A DNA stretch of 64,000 nucleotides, taken from Penium margaritaceum. Its lineage: Eukaryota > Streptophyta > Zygnematophyceae > Desmidiales > Peniaceae. Below, in pieces: positions 61,285 to 64,000 of this stretch (its first letter is position 1; every line of letters begins with the position of its first letter). The stretch lies in NCBI GenBank assembly GCA_023375785.1, contig SZWC01003923.1, positions 119,323-183,322 of the forward strand, in the 5' to 3' direction. The notes beneath the pieces were generated by a model. It did not search any database and was not told the DNA's origin. It was given only the letters and a program-made list of their open reading frames with translations. The position numbers were made by a program, and so were the translations under genes.

Positions 61285-62055
61285 TATTGACCTAATATGC
61301 TCTATGTCCATAGCTGACATTTGGAAAGGCAGAAAATGGATAAGGCATGCACTGCTCCCATGGAGTAAGTCCCCCAAGTCTGGTCCAGATAATCATGGCA
61401 TACAGTGCTCCTTTGTAGCAAGTCCCCTTAATCTAAACTTGATAGTACAACAAGGAAATACCACCAAGGATAACTCCTTGTGGCTTAGATGTTCTAGAGT
61501 AAGTCTGTGGAGCAAGAGGTCACTTAGTCCAAGCCCAGCCAAGTGACTATTTTTTTTTATGACCAAAAGGAGGACAGGAAGGTTCTAAGAGACATCTTAG
61601 AATATTCCAAGGTCCTTCCTGATGGTTGGTGCCACTTGGGCGTCACACTGAATGCCATGTAGGTAGGGGGGATGATGTAATCCATATTGCTCCCAAAGTG
61701 GCTCATGCAAGGAGCCACTACGTGCTTGGACTATAGGCTAGGTCTAGGACCATAAGAATCTATCACTTGCCTATCATTGAGTAAAGTTCTTACCTTTGAG
61801 ACTCCCAACAAAGTTTTCCACCACAGGCAAACACTTAAGAAGCATTGGTTGGTGCAAGCCTCAGGAGTTAGCTTATTGTGGGAAAGTGACCGTGTGCTAA
61901 GGACACAGTGCAAGGAAATGATTCCTTTGAGCTGCTCAAGATTGAACCTTGGCTCTCTAGGTGATATCACCGCTTGGTTGCAATACCAATAGCGGACGGC
62001 GGGCTTCATTGTGTAATGACCTGTTTTCTAGACCGTTGTTTTAGGCACGTTGAGA
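61285..62055 (+). repeat. S8 5' LTR
   Basis: 771 bp, TATTGACCTAATATGC to CACGTTGAGA (expected TGTTGACC and GGTTGACA). It is followed by a PBS, so it is a 5' LTR. It sits in K7 RNase H; the other end of S8 is outside the window. Confidence 0.87.
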
Positions 62056-62373
62056 AAAGGGTTATGGACCCACGCTAAATAGTTCCAAGGCACGCTTCTA
62101 CAGGTTGAGAGGGCATTCTCTTCTCCTCTCTCTTTTACATTACGCATCAGTTCCATCTGCTCCATCAGCTCCAATGGCGGGTGCTAACACTTAATGAACA
62201 AGAACCAAGGATAAGCTCTATCCTTGGAGGTACGACTCTTGGGCCCCAACGAGGATAAGCTCTGCTCTTGGAGGCACGACCCTTGGTACGTTAAGATACG
62301 TTCTTCTGTGTTTACAAGAGATGAACGGCTAAAGTGTAAGGAACAGATCTATACCTTCTAAAGCGGTAGTAGA
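62056..62373 (+). promoter_or_regulatory. S8 primer-binding site and leader (cut by M2)
   Basis: GGGTTATGGACCCAC at 62059-62073, 14/15 half-tRNA PBS. Leader with CATCTGCTCCATCAGCTCC repeats at 62155 and two AGGATAAGCTCT...GGAGG.ACGAC blocks at 62208 and 62252. Interrupted at GCGGTAGTAGA by M2. Confidence 0.83.
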
Positions 62374-63073
62374 TGTTGGCCTGAGGGTGAGTGTGCACCC
62401 TGAAGGGTCCCTAGCAGTGGCTGTTTCACACCACCAATTATTTTTGGAGAGACTGAAACTGTGGAGGCAACTGGTTCCAAGGATGGCAAAATCTGGTCAG
62501 AGAGTGAGGCAATAGTTTTGGCCTCAATTGGATGGGAATTAACTCTTTATCAAGGCTCACAAGCAGTGGCATTTTATAGCCACTGATCTAAGCTTTCCAG
62601 AACACCAAAGCATGCCAGATTTGGAGCTTCCTAGCAGATTCTATGACTTCTAGAGTGCTCCTTGGTAGGCTGTCCTTTTCCCACCTAGGAAGGCATCCCT
62701 TCCCTCCTCTAGAAGCTTCTGCCCCTTCCTAGATTCCTCAGCTTGCTTCTAGTAGGAGGGAAGGTGTCCAGAAGACCAAGACACCTCTAGATGCCTTGTA
62801 GGACAAGTCACCCCTTCTAGAAGGTGTGCCACCTTCCTGGACCCTCACATAGCCTTCTAGAATCTTAAAGAGGAACTCTAGAGGTTGAGCTAGCTTCCTG
62901 GCATCTATTTTCCACCTCCCTTGAGGCAGGGCAGAATTTCATCTTGTGGGACTTGAACCCGGGCCCCTGCCTCTAGAGGTGGACACCTTCAACCACTGAG
63001 CCACTAAGGCTTGTCTTTTTGGTGTTCCTTTCTTGGAGTCACTCCTGCCATGGTGAGGAGCATCATTCCAACA
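62374..63073 (-). repeat. M2 3' LTR
   Basis: 700 bp, nearly the same as the M1 LTRs. Holds the tRNA-like segment (62943-63015; B box GGGTTCAAGTCCC at 62948-62960) and TATA box near 62568-62574. Followed by the polypurine tract AAGGGGGAGAT in sense (63074-63085). Confidence 0.9.
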
Positions 63074-63112
63074 ATCTCCCCCTTGCGCATCACCCATGGC
63101 AGTCATCCATGC

Positions 63113-64000
63113 TCAACCTATAACTGAGGAGACTTTCTCCTCGTGGGAGGCGAGCTTACATTTTATTGCTCCCTCCCACTCAGCCCCATCCTTCTTGTGC
63201 AGTGCCTCCTTGAGGCTCCTCTTGCGTGAACCAAGTCCAAATGCCCTTGTCGGCATCATATCTTTTTGTCCTTCTTCGCACACGGCTGCTCGTGCGGGGC
63301 TCTTGAGACGGTTGTTGTTGTTGCTGTCCCCTTTCGGCGCCATTCTCTCCAAGCGCCTGCTCCCCCTCTCTTGGAGACCTTGGAGACATCGGTCGACTCC
63401 CTGCCTCCACGTCCATCTCCGGTGCTTCGGATTCCTCATCCGAACTGGCCGGAACAAATTGTGCCATTCGCCCATCCCTCGGGCGATCATCTCCGGCTGG
63501 TGCTGCTGCGAGGACGTCACCCTCATTCACGTCCTCCGGCGTCTCCCCCTCAAGGAGTGGCATCCACTCCCCCCTCTTGGAGAGACCTGCCTCCTTGTCT
63601 GTCCAACGGCTTTTCNTCTCGTCGAACGTGACGTCGCGACTCCGCACAATCTGCTGCCTCCTTGGGTCAAAGAGCCGATACGCCTTGCTTCCGCTCTCAT
63701 ATCCAAGGAAAATACACCGGCGGGTACGCGGGTCCAGCTTGCTTTGTCCCTCACGTGCCTGCACCATTGCATGTGCAACACAACCAAACGTGCGGAGGTG
63801 ACCCACCGCCGGCTTCCTCCCGCTCCACACCTCTTGTGGCGTCTTCCACGCATTGCTCGCCTTGTCCTTGAGAGGCTTGGTCGGCATGAGATTCATGATG
63901 TATGCTGCTGTCCTTGCCGCCTCCGCCCAATACCGTTGTGTAAGGCCGGCGTCGCTCAACATGGATCGCACCATGTTAAGGATTGTGCGATTTGCTCTCT
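63113..64000 (-). pseudogene. M2 integrase C-terminus and truncated polyprotein end
   Basis: 63974-63180 (continuing past the window): MVRSMLSDAGLTQRYWAEAA, WKTPQEVWSGRKPAVGHLRT, YESGSKAYRLFDPRRQQIVR, RWTDKEAGLSKRGEWMPLLE, an acidic linker EESEAPEMDVEAGSRPMSPR, SSRVRRRTKRYDADKGIWTW, and stop. In the overlapping second frame RSLKEALHKKDGAEWEGAIK leads to SHEEKVSSVIG and TGA at 63113-63115. The n at 63616 adds one codon by repeating two bases. No RT follows. Confidence 0.87.

Larger units (their letters stand above)
62374..64000 (-). mobile_element. Element M2: second RT-less element (3' part)
   Basis: Minus-strand element entering from the right edge. Its 3' LTR is 62374-63073 (700 bp, TGTTGGCC...CCAACA). 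The preceding 5 bases are GTAGA; the second copy is outside the window. The coding part has the same order and the same terminal stop as M1, with RT and RNase H absent. Inserted in the S8 leader, a different site from M1. Confidence 0.9.

Noticed and set aside
1-64000. Host genes, rRNA, true tRNA, CRISPR arrays, bacterial operons or viral capsid genes
   Set aside because: Nothing found; all open frames of any length with motifs belong to Copia gag or pol, and no exon-like sequence remained in the spaces between elements.

Overview
The window is a block of nested Ty1/Copia LTR retrotransposons from a green-plant nuclear genome. I see no host gene, rRNA, true tRNA gene, CRISPR array or bacterial feature. 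Evidence for a plant is the order gag-protease-integrase-RT-RNase H and primer-binding sites (PBS) that match plant initiator tRNA-Met, at either its 3' end or its anticodon arm. I cannot place it further. It is a draft scaffold: two N runs and four single n's mark joins, and four of these six joins have duplicated sequence on either side.

Four families recur; the names are mine. S: LTR about 770 bp, TGTTGACC...GGTTGACA, PBS GGGTTATGGGCCCAC. A: LTR about 750 bp, TGTTATG...GTGACA, same PBS, related to S. K: LTR 738 bp, TGTTGG...CCAACA, PBS TGGTGTCAGAGCC, with a gag rich in Gln repeats. M: LTR 699-700 bp, TGTTGG...CCAACA, PBS as in S and A, carrying gag, protease and integrase but no RT or RNase H.

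Layout. 1-395: scraps of K LTR and S gag. 396-25434: a decayed plus-strand S element (S1), interrupted at 4905-17341 by a 12.4-kb block whose two edges both lie inside an S LTR, and at 17952-24563 by element A (target-site duplication, TSD, AAGGC). The 12.4-kb block holds K element B (5375-11702) and a rearranged K element K3 (12948-17191). 25435-38833: K pieces K4 and K5, both with inverted LTRs, around a Russian-doll S cluster: S4 (+) contains LTR S3 (-), which contains complete element S2 (-, 27870-33862); S4 also contains solo LTR S5. 39161-61284: a plus-strand K coding remnant (K7) split by S6 (-, 39891-59952), which itself contains K element C (42210-51885) and RT-less element M1 (55542-59686). 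61285-64000: the 5' end of plus-strand S8, interrupted by a second RT-less element, M2, which runs out of the window.

All coding regions are mobile-element genes and almost all are broken. Gag would form the particle, protease cut the polyprotein, RT/RNase H copy the RNA from the tRNA primer, and integrase insert the DNA with 5-bp target duplications, several of which are still readable. The points of most interest are the RT-less M family present at two independent sites, tRNA-like modules in the U3 part of S, A and M LTRs (weakly in K), anticodon-arm (half-tRNA) PBSs in three families, the 12.4-kb block with LTR-internal edges, and clear scaffold artefacts near 42.5-45.1 kb, 22.3 kb, 48.2 kb and 2.6-3.5 kb.
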